Assembly (NCBI GenBank): GCA_033064195.1
Contig: JARBJD010000534.1
Coordinates: 1 to 35,805, forward strand
DNA: 35,805 nucleotides
From: Blattamonas nauphoetae
Taxonomy: Eukaryota > Preaxostyla > Oxymonadida
Direction: 5' to 3'
This document shows, in pieces, positions 11,023 through 19,131 of the stretch. Within the stretch, counting starts at the first letter, position 1; every line of letters begins with the position of its first letter. The notes beneath the pieces are model-generated. The model was not told the DNA's origin. It saw nothing but the letters and a program-made list of their open reading frames with translations, and ran no database searches. Made by a program: the position numbers and the translations under genes.

Positions 11023-11031
11023 CTGTTTAAA

Positions 11032-11415
11032 ATGATTCGGAACAGTTTAGAACATTTTGGAAAAGATTCACAGTTTTTAGAACATTTTGATAAAGATCTA
11101 AAGATTTTTGAACCGTTTGATCCTAAACAGAACTGTTTCGAAAACATTAACGATTTTCAGAAGTTTTTGGAAAAGAACAGAAAAGAACTGAACGAATACA
11201 CCACTCAGAAACTAAATCGATTGATGAGAATTGACGGATACAAAATCACAAAAATAAGAGGTGAGATTGCACTTCGAAAAATAAACAATGACAACATTGG
11301 TGAATCCAACTCACTTTCGATTGATCAGAGATTATCAGATATTGAAGAATCAATACGTACGTTGACGGACACAATTGGCACTCTCATCCAAGAGCTTTCG
11401 GACACTACGAATTAA
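11032..11415 (+). CDS. small coiled-coil protein of unknown function
   Basis: A 127-residue, highly charged protein. Its first third has the repeated heptad-like phrase LEHFGKDSQFLEHFDKDLKIFEPFD, and its end (SIDQRLSDIEESIRTLTDTIGTLIQELSD) has heptad spacing typical of a coiled coil, which may oligomerise. The start at 11032 is chosen because it directly follows a promoter motif and no upstream ATG fits. The gene overlaps the 3' end of the convergent packaging ATPase by about 65 bp. A degraded copy with the same neighbours is at 23105-23445. I do not recognise a family. A multimerising scaffold or DNA-binding helper are both open. Confidence 0.6.
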   Translation: MIRNSLEHFGKDSQFLEHFDKDLKIFEPFDPKQNCFENINDFQKFLEKNRKELNEYTTQKLNRLMRIDGYKITKIRGEIALRKINNDNIGESNSLSIDQRLSDIEESIRTLTDTIGTLIQELSDTTN

Positions 11416-12240
11416 TCCATCTTTGTTGATCTCAGTCAGAACAACTCCATCTGTATTGTATCGAAGAATGACTGCTTCACATTTCTGTTTTCGTTGATAG
11501 ACATTCCAGAATTGTCGAATATCAATTGGTGAGTTCAACTGAGGATAGACTCGCCTGATTCTTTCTTTGTTGAATCCTCCAAAGAGCCACATTGAATCAA
11601 TGTTTGACTTCATATCAGCTGACAAACTGAAGAGTTCATGCATCGTCAGAAAGAATGTGAACTTTGGTTGTCGATTCTCCAGTTACAAGTCCATCATTGT
11701 CGTTCTATTTTTGGATGTTCTACGTTCACCTAGGATTCTACGACAGTCATCAAGAAGGATAATCGTTTGGAGATTCTTTACTGAGAAGTCATCAATGTAC
11801 AGTGAGTCGAAGAGATCCTCCCTGCATTCATCAGTAATTCTGTCTTGCCACTGATTGTCAATTATTTCTTCATAAGCAGCTTTTGATTGTGACAATTCCA
11901 AGAGAAACGGTAGTGCTTCATCATATTTCACTTTCACGTATGGAACTGACAATATTGGTTTGAACTTATCAAAGGTTGGATCAATGTTCTTATCAATGAC
12001 GAAGACAAACAAATGAAAGAGTTCATTCCTAACTTGAACATTTTGGAGCTTGGCAACTTCTCGAAGAGCATTGAATGTCTTTCCACTTCCTCTGTTTCCA
12101 ACGAGGACATTGACACTATTTCGATTGAAATTGAGGTCTGTATGTATCTGTGATTGAACTTCATGAGACACATTCCTACTTGATGCTTCACTTATTTTTG
12201 CATTCACATAGGCTGGAAGAGATATATTTGATCTTTGCAT
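11350..12240 (-). pseudogene. DNA-packaging ATPase (FtsK/HerA-A32 type), lightly broken
   Basis: Genome-packaging ATPase of the A32-like family used by Polintons, adenovirus-like and giant viruses to push DNA into the capsid. The N-terminal part has the Walker A motif GNRGSGKT (near 12075-12100, minus strand) and Walker B TIILLDDCRR (near 11745-11775), followed by MHELFSLSADMKSNID, a sensor-like region. It is convergent with the small coiled-coil gene and divergent from the 12302 gene across a 61-bp gap. The copy has about one break. The second copy (23440-24327) is more damaged. Confidence 0.88.
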
Positions 12241-12275
12241 TTATGATTTATCACTAATTAAAATATAGTTTTGGA

Positions 12276-12286
12276 TTTTTTATTTT
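12276..12286 (+). promoter_or_regulatory. promoter-like motif in the divergent ATPase/unknown-gene gap
   Basis: TTTTTATTTTG points rightward to the gene at 12302. The leftward ATPase has instead an AT-rich TATATTTTAATTAG stretch near its start. The same arrangement is preserved at 24328-24385. Confidence 0.5.
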
Positions 12287-12301
12287 GAATGAAATACACA
12301 G

Positions 12302-12457
12302 ATGTCGCAAAAGATAGTGTACCAAAAAACAGCAAGAAAAGCACAACCAAAGAAACCAAAAATGAGCTATTCACAAGATACTCAAGCAGCAATGAAAAGA
12401 ATCTATGCTGAAGATGACATACGAACAAAATTCAATTCTGCACTCAGTAGTGTATAG
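12302..12457 (+). pseudogene. 5' fragment of an unknown Polinton gene
   Basis: Begins MSQKIVYQKTARKAQPKKPK, a strongly basic leader, followed by a segment closely similar to the one near 24455-24520 (AMKRIYAEDDIRTKFNSALS). Similarity stops at about 12453, where the left half ends. The larger copy of this gene is at 24386-25325 and its 3' part, inverted, is at 22325-22785. Confidence 0.7.
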
Positions 12458-13735
12458 AACGAATTGGGAACCACGTTGGTATAGATGATACTACTGGGCA
12501 AAATCATCATGCCGATTGACACAACAATCGGTGTGATCATTCTGTTGTTCTTTCAAAGCGAATTGACATTCCCAGAAGCCCCAATTGCACAATCAGCAAT
12601 TATTTGAGAGGTCAAACTGACCTTCAAATGCTCAGAAACGATTTGAATGATTTCGAACGTTGTTTGAATTGATTCTTGTCAACAATGAGATCAAAAAATG
12701 TTCAGATCAACATCGATTTTTCGAGTTTTTTCCATTTTTCACACAAATCCATTGAAACCAACAGTTGAACCACTTCGAAAAAAATCGAAAACAATTCTGA
12801 AATCTCGGGGACACTGTCGGTCGTCGAACAAAACAATCCCGATCAAAATCGGTTGAGAATTCGTGGAGCTACGTACCGAACTGTGGTCAAAAAAGTGACC
12901 AAAAAGTCGATTTTCAGAACTTGCTTAAAACTACTGCTATATGGCTCAAATCCACCTCAAACACCTTCTAAAATTACAAAATCGATTTTGAAAGGTGAAA
13001 TTCGCGATAAAAAACACTTTTGGGATTTTTGGTTTGATCAAGGCCGGATCGGGATTTTTCTTGATCAACCCATATTCCATTTTTCGAGTTTCTCCGATTT
13101 TTAAAAAAAAATGTATGCGCTTTCAGCACTTCACTTTTTAGGATCACTTTTTCATCCTTTTTGCGTTTTTACGCTTCATTTCGCTCGGAGTCGTCTTTTG
13201 GTGGCTCTTTTCATCTTCACTTTTTCACCTCATCTTTCACCACTTTTTTCGTCAGTTTTCGTTTTTAGCGATTTTCACTTCAAAATCTTCACATTTGCGT
13301 CCTTCCGACGCTTTTCCTAGGTTCCCGATCACCTCACCTTCATAGTCCTCTTTTTTTGGACGTGCCTTTTTCGCACCACATTTTCACACTACTTTTCCTC
13401 ACATCACTTTTTTCTCGAATTAACACATATCGCCCTTCCGTTCTCACCATTCGAGAAGGCTGTGGCTGAATTTTCAGAATTTTTGGTTCATTAGTTCTTT
13501 CAAAATTTCACTTTTTTGTCTTTTTTTCGTTCTTAACATTTCACTGTTTGTTTACGTTCCAATCACTTCAACGTCTTTCTTCTTTCATTTCACTCTTCCC
13601 GTTTTCACTTTCGTTCATCCATCGTTCCTTCTCATTTCACCGATTTCATGACGCTTTTTTCGGACCGTTGGTCCTCTTTGACACATCACAATGTTCAAAT
13701 TTTCATGAAAGATTTCGAAAAAGAAGGGGAAAAGA
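12458..13735. other. gene-free junction region with pyrimidine-rich tract
   Basis: No supportable gene. The first ~650 bp are AT-rich and not matched elsewhere in the window by eye, apart from a TTTTTCGAGTTT motif seen near 12718 and 13080. From about 13110 to 13735 the plus strand is strongly T/C-rich (many CACTTTTT, TTTCACTT phrases), then composition flips to A/G-rich at about 13735-13740 where the next block begins. Open frames here are low complexity and are left out. Confidence 0.6.
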
Positions 13736-13879
13736 AAGTGAAACAAGGTAAAATGAAGTGAGCAAGTACAATAGTGAACAGTGAAGTGGAGATCGTGATA
13801 ATGACGTGAAATTTGACGTGAATAATGTAAACAGAGTCTGTGTTCACCTTTTTATCACATTAAAAAACAAGAAAGAATG

Positions 13880-15105
13880 AAAAAATCGAGTGAAATGTTC
13901 AATGAGAGGTTCGAAGACGAAGATCAGAAGCCGACCGCGATCCGTCGGATCCTCGTGACAAGTAGGGAATATGAGGAAACAAAAATTAGCGCAATGTATT
14001 TGAGAAAAAGTTTGAGCAAAACAAACATAAATGAAGTGAGGAAACATAAAAACAATGCAAAAATGAGTACGGAGAAGTGACCACAAAAATGAAATGACAA
14101 GTAATGAAAATGAAGTGACAAAACCAATAAAAACAGCTAAAAGAAGAGTGAACAAAGAAGATGAACGAGGTGAAATGTTCAATACCAGGTAAAACTGCAA
14201 AGATACAGCGACTGTAGAGATCGAGTCTAAAAAGTGAGAAAAAAGAGATGAGTACGAAAGACGAGTATGAAAACAAGTAAAAGATAGGAAAGAAGAGAAG
14301 AAAGAAGTAAGTTTCAAGAGATAGGAAACAACATACAATGTAAAAACGAAACCGTCGATGATCCTCCAATTCAAGGATACCTGTTGAAGAAGAGGGAACA
14401 AAACAGATGAAAATGAGATTAACAATAATGAAGAAAGAAGAGAAGGGTAATGAAATGATGAAGAATGCGAAAAAAAACTGAGATACAGCGACGATCTAGA
14501 TCATGTCTGAAAAGTTGTAAAAAGAGGTGAAAGTGAGAAAACGAGAATCAAAACAAGTTGAAGAAAGAAAAGAAGAGAAGAAAGAAAGTTGTTTAAAGCG
14601 ATAATCTGAAACATACAAGGTAAAAAACGATGCAATCGATGATCTGTTCAATCTGAGAATACCTGAAGAAAAGAAGGAACAAAACATATGAAAATGGAAG
14701 AAAACAGAAGAAAGAAAGAAGAGAATGAGAGTGACATACTCAATATTACCGGAAAGTTCCAAGTTGGAAAGATGACTGAGATCGAACCTAAAAAGAGGGG
14801 AAAAGAGGTGAATATGAAAAAATGGTGACAAGAGGAAGTGAAACAAAGAGAAGAAGAGAATAAAGAAGGATGTTGTGAACGATAATAAGCAACATACAAT
14901 GTAAAAATTGGAGAAGTGATGAAATGTTCACTACGGTGACACCTGAAGAAGAATAAGAGAGAAAACACATGAAAACAGTTGAAAACAAAAGAATAAAGAA
15001 GAGAACAGTAATAAAATGACGAAGAAGACAAACAACCACAGAGATGGAGCGTGATCAGGATCATGTCAAAAAAGTTGGTAAAAAGAGGTGAAATTGAAAA
15101 AATGA
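13880..15105 (-). repeat. degenerate ~280-bp tandem repeats near the element terminus
   Basis: About four units recur with a period of 275-290 bp. Markers include ACATACAATGTAAAAA near 14331, 14610 and 14891, and GATACCTG or ACACCTG near 14375, 14657 and 14937. A second marker (GATCGAGTCTAAAAAG, GATCATGTCTGAAAAG, GATCGAACCTAAAAAG) lies near 14219, 14503 and 14780. The plus strand is purine-rich throughout. Long minus-strand open frames across here are low-complexity by-products of this bias. The matching terminus at 32400-33575 is shorter and does not show the same array. Confidence 0.7.
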
Positions 15106-15320
15106 AACATACAGTGATGATGCCGAGCATCCGCAGGCTCCAAAACTCATAAAAGCAGAACGAAAGAAGGATTGTCGAATTCGGATCATTCCCCATATTT
15201 TGTCAGATTTCCTTGAAATCGCAAGGAAGGTGTTCTTGACATTGTCGGTTCTAGAATATGTTGGTAAAAAAGAAAGAAAGTGATTGAATATAATTTCATT
15301 GTTTCTAAAATTGTTTTGAC

Positions 15321-15331
15321 TTTTTTATTTT
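15321..15331 (+). promoter_or_regulatory. element promoter-like motif before the 15339 gene
   Basis: TTTTTTATTTT followed by GTATAAA and the ATG at 15339. Confidence 0.5.
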
Positions 15332-15338
15332 GTATAAA

Positions 15339-15635
15339 ATGAACCCGAGAGAAAAGTTGATTCAATCAATGAAAAAAGAGAACTGTGAACTTGTTTCTGA
15401 GTACGTCCGGAGCACAGAACCAGTAATCTATGTTCATGAAGGTGTTGAGTGGAGAATAAAACCAAAGTTGTGGAATCAAGGAAACAGACCACACATGTCT
15501 CAACGTCGACACTACACTCAATCGTTTGTGGAGAATGAACTGAGGAAGTACAACTGTGAACTCGTTGGTGAGTACAAGCAGGTTCCTGTTCCTTCAGAGA
15601 AGAATTTGGGGTGTTTCTGGTGTTCACAAAATTAG
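15339..15635 (+). CDS. repeat-domain protein with NCELV-EY units (copy in left arm)
   Basis: A 98-residue protein, started at the ATG right behind the promoter motif. One full unit (ENCELVSEYVRSTEPVIYVH, then EGVEWRIKPKLWNQGN) is followed by RRHYTQSFVENELRK and the beginning of another NCELVGEYK unit. It is a shorter relative of the 4036 protein, so the family sits near both ends of the element. The mirror copy at 32040-32366 shares the repeat units but has an unrelated N-terminus. Function unknown. Confidence 0.6.
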   Translation: MNPREKLIQSMKKENCELVSEYVRSTEPVIYVHEGVEWRIKPKLWNQGNRPHMSQRRHYTQSFVENELRKYNCELVGEYKQVPVPSEKNLGCFWCSQN

Positions 15636-15648
15636 CGCTGATTTTTTT

Positions 15649-15864
15649 TTATTTTATTTTTTTATTTTGCATATGAAGAGTAGGTCCAGTTTGTACAAGT
15701 GTGAGACCTCGACGTAACGTTCCAAGATACTCAGGCAAAATGGTGCCCTCGTGACTGATGCGTAGAACGAATTGAAGGTTGGATTGGAGACGGATGATCG
15801 AAAGATTGTCCCCGGGGTTCATGTTGGCTTCAGATTCTTTACCAAGAATTTGACCGTAAATCAT
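15649..15864 (-). CDS. small conserved element protein, 71 aa, unknown function
   Basis: Minus-strand frame beginning MIYGQILGKESEANMNPGDN and containing the regular beta-like phrase LQFVLRISHEGTILPEYLGT and a basic end. It is kept almost unchanged at 31786-32001 and as a remnant near 3600-3800, so selection at protein level is plausible. It lacks the TTTTTATTTT motif; instead a conserved leader (15865-15990) lies upstream. Family not recognised. Confidence 0.5.
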   Translation of the reverse strand: MIYGQILGKESEANMNPGDNLSIIRLQSNLQFVLRISHEGTILPEYLGTLRRGLTLVQTGPTLHMQNKKIK

Positions 15865-15990
15865 GCCCACCCAAGACTTATCCCTTCAAGGAATTCGCTA
15901 TTCTCTGTGAGAGCGTAGCAGTCATTGAGAAGGATTGAGATAGATCGTCCCCAAAGGGGTATCGGGGTGTCCATAGGAAACTCACACGAA
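15865..15990 (-). promoter_or_regulatory. conserved leader with CCCC-AAA-GGGG stem
   Basis: This non-coding stretch, with a perfect CCCCAAAGGGG hairpin at 15949-15959 and a second short stem (CCTTCAAGG), recurs at 3825-3940, 31665-31785 and, degraded, 32550-32660. The conservation is as strong as that of the adjacent small gene. It may be a 5' leader, a structured RNA or a cis site. Confidence 0.5.
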
Positions 15991-16055
15991 CATGAACAGG
16001 AACTACTCAACGGCTATTTTTGTCTTTTTTAATTTCAATTAAAGAGCAAACAAAA

Positions 16056-16976
16056 ATGAATCGACAAAAATACAATTCACAAATGATTGAGAAAATGATT
16101 GATCATAATCTTTCGACGATCACTGAGAATGCAGCAGTCATTCACTCACTACAGACGGAATTAGAAACGAATCAGGAAGAAGTCGACACACTAAAGAAGA
16201 CAACTGAAGCACACAAGACAGCAATATCATCAATCCAAAACGTCGTTTCAACAAATGGATCAATCACTTGTTCAGCTGGTATTGCGACACCAGAAATTGG
16301 AGGATTGATCAATGTGAATGGAGCGAAGTGGAATATATCAGAGGGATCACTTCCGAAGTATCCTGGAATATATCCGGCTTCAACATTTAAGTCTGGTATT
16401 TCAATTTCGCAATCGATTGCAGAAACATCTGGAATTCAGTTCAATGGTGATGGCATTATTATGTGGTCTCCCTGTGACACACCAGCATTGTATTACTACG
16501 ATGAGGACACTGGTTCAGGAGTATTTTCAATATCACCAACAGGAAGTTTTTCTCAGTTGTCAGACAGAAGAGTCAAGAGAAATATTGAACCATATCCCGA
16601 TGTTCTTGAACAATTGAATAAAGTCGAAATTGTGCAGTATCAGTTCAACACATTCGACTCGAAGATCAGCAAAGTCACAAAGCAAATAGAAAATGAGACA
16701 GATGAAGAGCACTTGAAGAACTGCAAAGAGAAATGTGAATGCTTGAAGAAGGAAAGTGAGAAGAAACACATTGGTGTGATTGCTCAACAGATCCAAGAAA
16801 TATTTCCTGAAGTCGTGAATGATTCCAATCCAGATTGTCTTCAAGTTGATTATGCAGAACTCTCTTGCTTCTGTGTGAAAGCCATTCAGGAATTATCCTC
16901 TATCGTCGGACAACAACAGACACTCATCAATGAACTCATACAAAAATATAATTCACTACCTAATATTCCAACATGA
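16056..16976 (+). CDS. trimeric fibre-like protein with peptidase S74 (endosialidase-type) chaperone domain
   Basis: A 306-residue protein; the start at 16056 is the first ATG after the AT-rich leader. Residues ~20-70 form a coiled coil (LQTELETNQEEVDTLKKTTE), a likely trimer stalk. Residues ~75-175 are beta-rich and Gly-rich (ITCSAGIATPEIGGLINVNG), like a fibre shaft or head. The last ~130 residues are a classic S74 intramolecular chaperone: LSDRRVKRNIEPYPDVLEQL with the Ser/Lys pair that drives self-cleavage in this family, IGVIAQQIQEIFPEVV and VDYAELSCFCVKAIQEL. In phage tailspikes this domain folds the trimer and then cuts itself off. Here the protein is probably a receptor-binding spike. 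It converges on the 16960-17370 gene with a 17-bp overlap. The frame looks whole; the copy at 30693-31596 is broken. Confidence 0.88.
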   Translation: MNRQKYNSQMIEKMIDHNLSTITENAAVIHSLQTELETNQEEVDTLKKTTEAHKTAISSIQNVVSTNGSITCSAGIATPEIGGLINVNGAKWNISEGSLPKYPGIYPASTFKSGISISQSIAETSGIQFNGDGIIMWSPCDTPALYYYDEDTGSGVFSISPTGSFSQLSDRRVKRNIEPYPDVLEQLNKVEIVQYQFNTFDSKISKVTKQIENETDEEHLKNCKEKCECLKKESEKKHIGVIAQQIQEIFPEVVNDSNPDCLQVDYAELSCFCVKAIQELSSIVGQQQTLINELIQKYNSLPNIPT

Positions 16977-17370
16977 GATCAACCAGAAATTCATAGTACT
17001 CTTTTATTATTTTTCCATTGATTGTTTCCGTTGTTTCAATCTCAATTGATTCACCAGAACTGTCTTTGAACCAGATCTTCACAATAGATTGTCGAGTAGT
17101 TAATTCCCACTTCTTTCGCTTCGCAATCTGTTCATTGCAGAAAGCAACATATGAATCATTGAATGCATCAGTCTGGATCCAATCACCATGGATTGTTATG
17201 TGCTGCGGTACATCTTTTGAAATGACTGTCGATGCATCACTAATCTCTTCTTTCACATGGATGAGTTTGCAGTCAAGAAAGTAGATGTATTTTTGTTTTC
17301 TTGAATTTGTAAAATCAGGAGGGAGTTGAGCAGTGTGAGAATTCTGAATTGAGAAGTAACGCTTGACCAT
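16960..17370 (-). CDS. small beta-rich protein, possible single jelly-roll minor capsid protein
   Basis: A 136-residue protein beginning MVKRYFSIQNSHTAQLPPDF. It alternates short hydrophobic and polar strands and ends IVKIWFKDSSGESIEI ... YYEFLVDLMLEY. A late strand with a W-F-K-D-S-x-G turn and a final L-x-L strand recalls the C-terminal edge of penton-like jelly-roll proteins in Polintons. Size and position beside the capsid genes agree, but the assignment is tentative. The promoter-like motif AAAAATAAAATA (minus-strand TATTTTATTTTT) lies at 17384-17395. Mirror copy at 30280-30692. Confidence 0.45.
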   Translation of the reverse strand: MVKRYFSIQNSHTAQLPPDFTNSRKQKYIYFLDCKLIHVKEEISDASTVISKDVPQHITIHGDWIQTDAFNDSYVAFCNEQIAKRKKWELTTRQSIVKIWFKDSSGESIEIETTETINGKIIKEYYEFLVDLMLEY

Positions 17371-17401
17371 TTGTGATTTCTACAAAAATAAAATATTCAA
17401 T

Positions 17402-19081
17402 TTAGTATCCTCTCTTCACTTCTTCATATGCTTCTTGGAGTCGGCGATCAATGACATATCGCACTCGTGGTTGTCCATTCTCAATCCAGAACAGCCAATA
17501 TGATGCTTGATGCAATGCTAGAATCGGCGGAGGAGGTCCTTCTGGAGTTGATGTGAAATATGGATCAGGTTCGCCTTGTTTGATTGGGGTTCCTCTGAAG
17601 ACAATGTTCACTGATTCTGCTGTCGATATGCCTTCTTCTCCACCAGCAATTTCACTTCGATCTGTTGGAACCATAAATGTGAATGAAGTTGCATCTGTTG
17701 ATGGTCTCAGTTTCCTGCTCTCCTTTCCACCATAGACGTAGTTGCGAGGTTCACAAATGGAATTCTCAAACTCTTGTGTTGCAGAACAGCCAATGAAATC
17801 ACCGTTCACCATCATCATTTGATAGAACTCTGGTGAGTTTGTTGACATTGGGAAATTGGGATAATTATTTCCTAGCATTTCGAAGTGACCAACATATTGA
17901 GGATTTCTGAAGACTGTACACTCGTTTGGTCGATCGGGGAATAAGCACATAAGATTCATGAGATTGTTGAGTTTGATACTAATGTTTGATATCACTCCCA
18001 TTGCATTTGCAGATGATTGAAATGATTGTGTGTCAATTCTTTCTGCTTTCAAGACGTACAATGTCTTTGAATACGTGTTGAAGAGGGATTGCTTCGTTGC
18101 ATCAGTGATTTGATATCCGTTGCAAATAGAAGTGACTTTGTCCACCGATGAACTTAGAACCGTGGAAGTGGTTGATTTAACTGTAGTATGCACAATTCCA
18201 GTACTTGGATCTGGATCTGAATATGTATAATATTGATAAACTGGATTTCCGATTTGTGTGAATTCTTGAGTCACATTTGTGAATTCTCCATCTTGTAATA
18301 GTGCGTGATGAGATTTGTGTGTAGTATATTTTCCTAATGGATCTTTCTCCACGTATCGTTCAAGTCCTTTTCGAATGACTGTGGGTACTCGAATCGGACA
18401 GTACACAAGTGAATCAGTTGTCAAATGAAATCTCAAACGTAAATTGCCAAAGATGGAATTTGGATACTGATCAAAAGTACTCAGTGGAAGTAAATTCACA
18501 AACGGAATAACCAGAGGAATTGTAATTGGGAACATTGTTTCAGTATTAGGAGTTGGAGAAAAGTAGCATCCACAAACACTTGGATCCATTCTCTGAACAT
18601 TTTCAAAAAGACTGTAGCAATGCTTCATGTTGTTTTTCTCTTCATAAGACTTGAAAGTGTGGTACAGAAATGATTCGTGAACATGATTATTCTGGAGTGT
18701 ATTGTCAATGATGTTTCCTTTACTGTCGACGAGTCTCATATCTCGAATTGCATCTGATGATGACTTATATCCGTAGAACATTGCATACATGTTCGGGTAG
18801 TAGTTTCTGTCTGTCGTCGGTTGCTCATACGGAACAGTGATCGTTAGATCTATTCGTAAATGACTCTTCGCAAACTCAGTCACATCATGACCATCATAAC
18901 ACAGTGGAACTTCAATCTCATCTCCGATTCTGCAAGGCATAGGTGGATTCGTTGGATGCACTTCTTGGATGGAATAAATGTGTGGCTCTGAATCCCATTG
19001 TTTTGGCAAGTATGATTGGACTTCGATTTGCTCAATTAATGTCGATGTTGGTTTGGATTGATTTGATCTGATACTTCTCAT
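17402..19081 (-). CDS. capsid-like protein B (559 aa), double jelly-roll type (inferred)
   Basis: A 559-residue protein with strand-rich composition and no membrane segment. Conserved phrases shared with the neighbouring 619-residue protein run in the same order: GDEIEVPL, an aromatic-rich strand ending in YGYKSSSDAIRDMRLVD, a turn with NNHVHES, KHCYSLF, the DPSVCGCYF block, IPLVIPFVNLL, FGNLRLRFHLTTDSLVYCP. This double set of strands and the position next to the packaging ATPase module are what is expected of a Polinton major-capsid family. Promoter motif at about 19088-19099. The mirror copy at 28568-30248 differs by only a few residues but has about one break. Which of the two paralogues is the main hexon is unknown. 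Confidence 0.72.
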   Translation of the reverse strand: MRSIRSNQSKPTSTLIEQIEVQSYLPKQWDSEPHIYSIQEVHPTNPPMPCRIGDEIEVPLCYDGHDVTEFAKSHLRIDLTITVPYEQPTTDRNYYPNMYAMFYGYKSSSDAIRDMRLVDSKGNIIDNTLQNNHVHESFLYHTFKSYEEKNNMKHCYSLFENVQRMDPSVCGCYFSPTPNTETMFPITIPLVIPFVNLLPLSTFDQYPNSIFGNLRLRFHLTTDSLVYCPIRVPTVIRKGLERYVEKDPLGKYTTHKSHHALLQDGEFTNVTQEFTQIGNPVYQYYTYSDPDPSTGIVHTTVKSTTSTVLSSSVDKVTSICNGYQITDATKQSLFNTYSKTLYVLKAERIDTQSFQSSANAMGVISNISIKLNNLMNLMCLFPDRPNECTVFRNPQYVGHFEMLGNNYPNFPMSTNSPEFYQMMMVNGDFIGCSATQEFENSICEPRNYVYGGKESRKLRPSTDATSFTFMVPTDRSEIAGGEEGISTAESVNIVFRGTPIKQGEPDPYFTSTPEGPPPPILALHQASYWLFWIENGQPRVRYVIDRRLQEAYEEVKRGY

Positions 19082-19087
19082 TTATTG

Positions 19088-19099
19088 AAAAATAAAATA
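19088..19099 (-). promoter_or_regulatory. element promoter-like motif before capsid-like gene B
   Basis: Minus-strand TATTTTATTTTT followed by CAATAA and the ATG at 19081. Confidence 0.5.
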
Positions 19100-19131
19100 C
19101 AATATCATAATTTTCTTTTACTGTTTTGTCT

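Larger units (their letters stand above)
3560..12457 (+). mobile_element. Polinton/Maverick left half (replication-integration module), broken
   Basis: This block carries, in order, a conserved leader, a repeat-domain gene, protein-primed polymerase B, integrase, a small coiled-coil gene, packaging ATPase (minus strand) and the first ~50 codons of an unknown gene. Polymerase, retroviral-type integrase and packaging ATPase together are diagnostic for Polintons. Homology with the other copy (24386 onward) stops abruptly at about 12453. The block carries roughly seven to ten breaks in total, so it is a fossil, though its reading frames are still easy to follow, which suggests moderate age. The exact left terminus and any target-site duplication could not be fixed. 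Confidence 0.9.

Noticed and set aside
3560-12457. Reading the integrase as evidence for an LTR retrotransposon
   Set aside because: There is no reverse transcriptase, RNase H or LTR; the polymerase is a protein-primed DNA polymerase and a packaging ATPase is present, which defines a Polinton.
13844-15196. Several long minus-strand open frames rich in Phe, Ser and Leu
   Set aside because: They follow from the purine-rich plus strand and the tandem repeats; composition is low complexity and the frames change from unit to unit.
15720-15800. Hammerhead-ribozyme-like CTGATG ... GAA pattern
   Set aside because: The core does not fit the hammerhead consensus and the segment is the antisense of the 71-residue gene.
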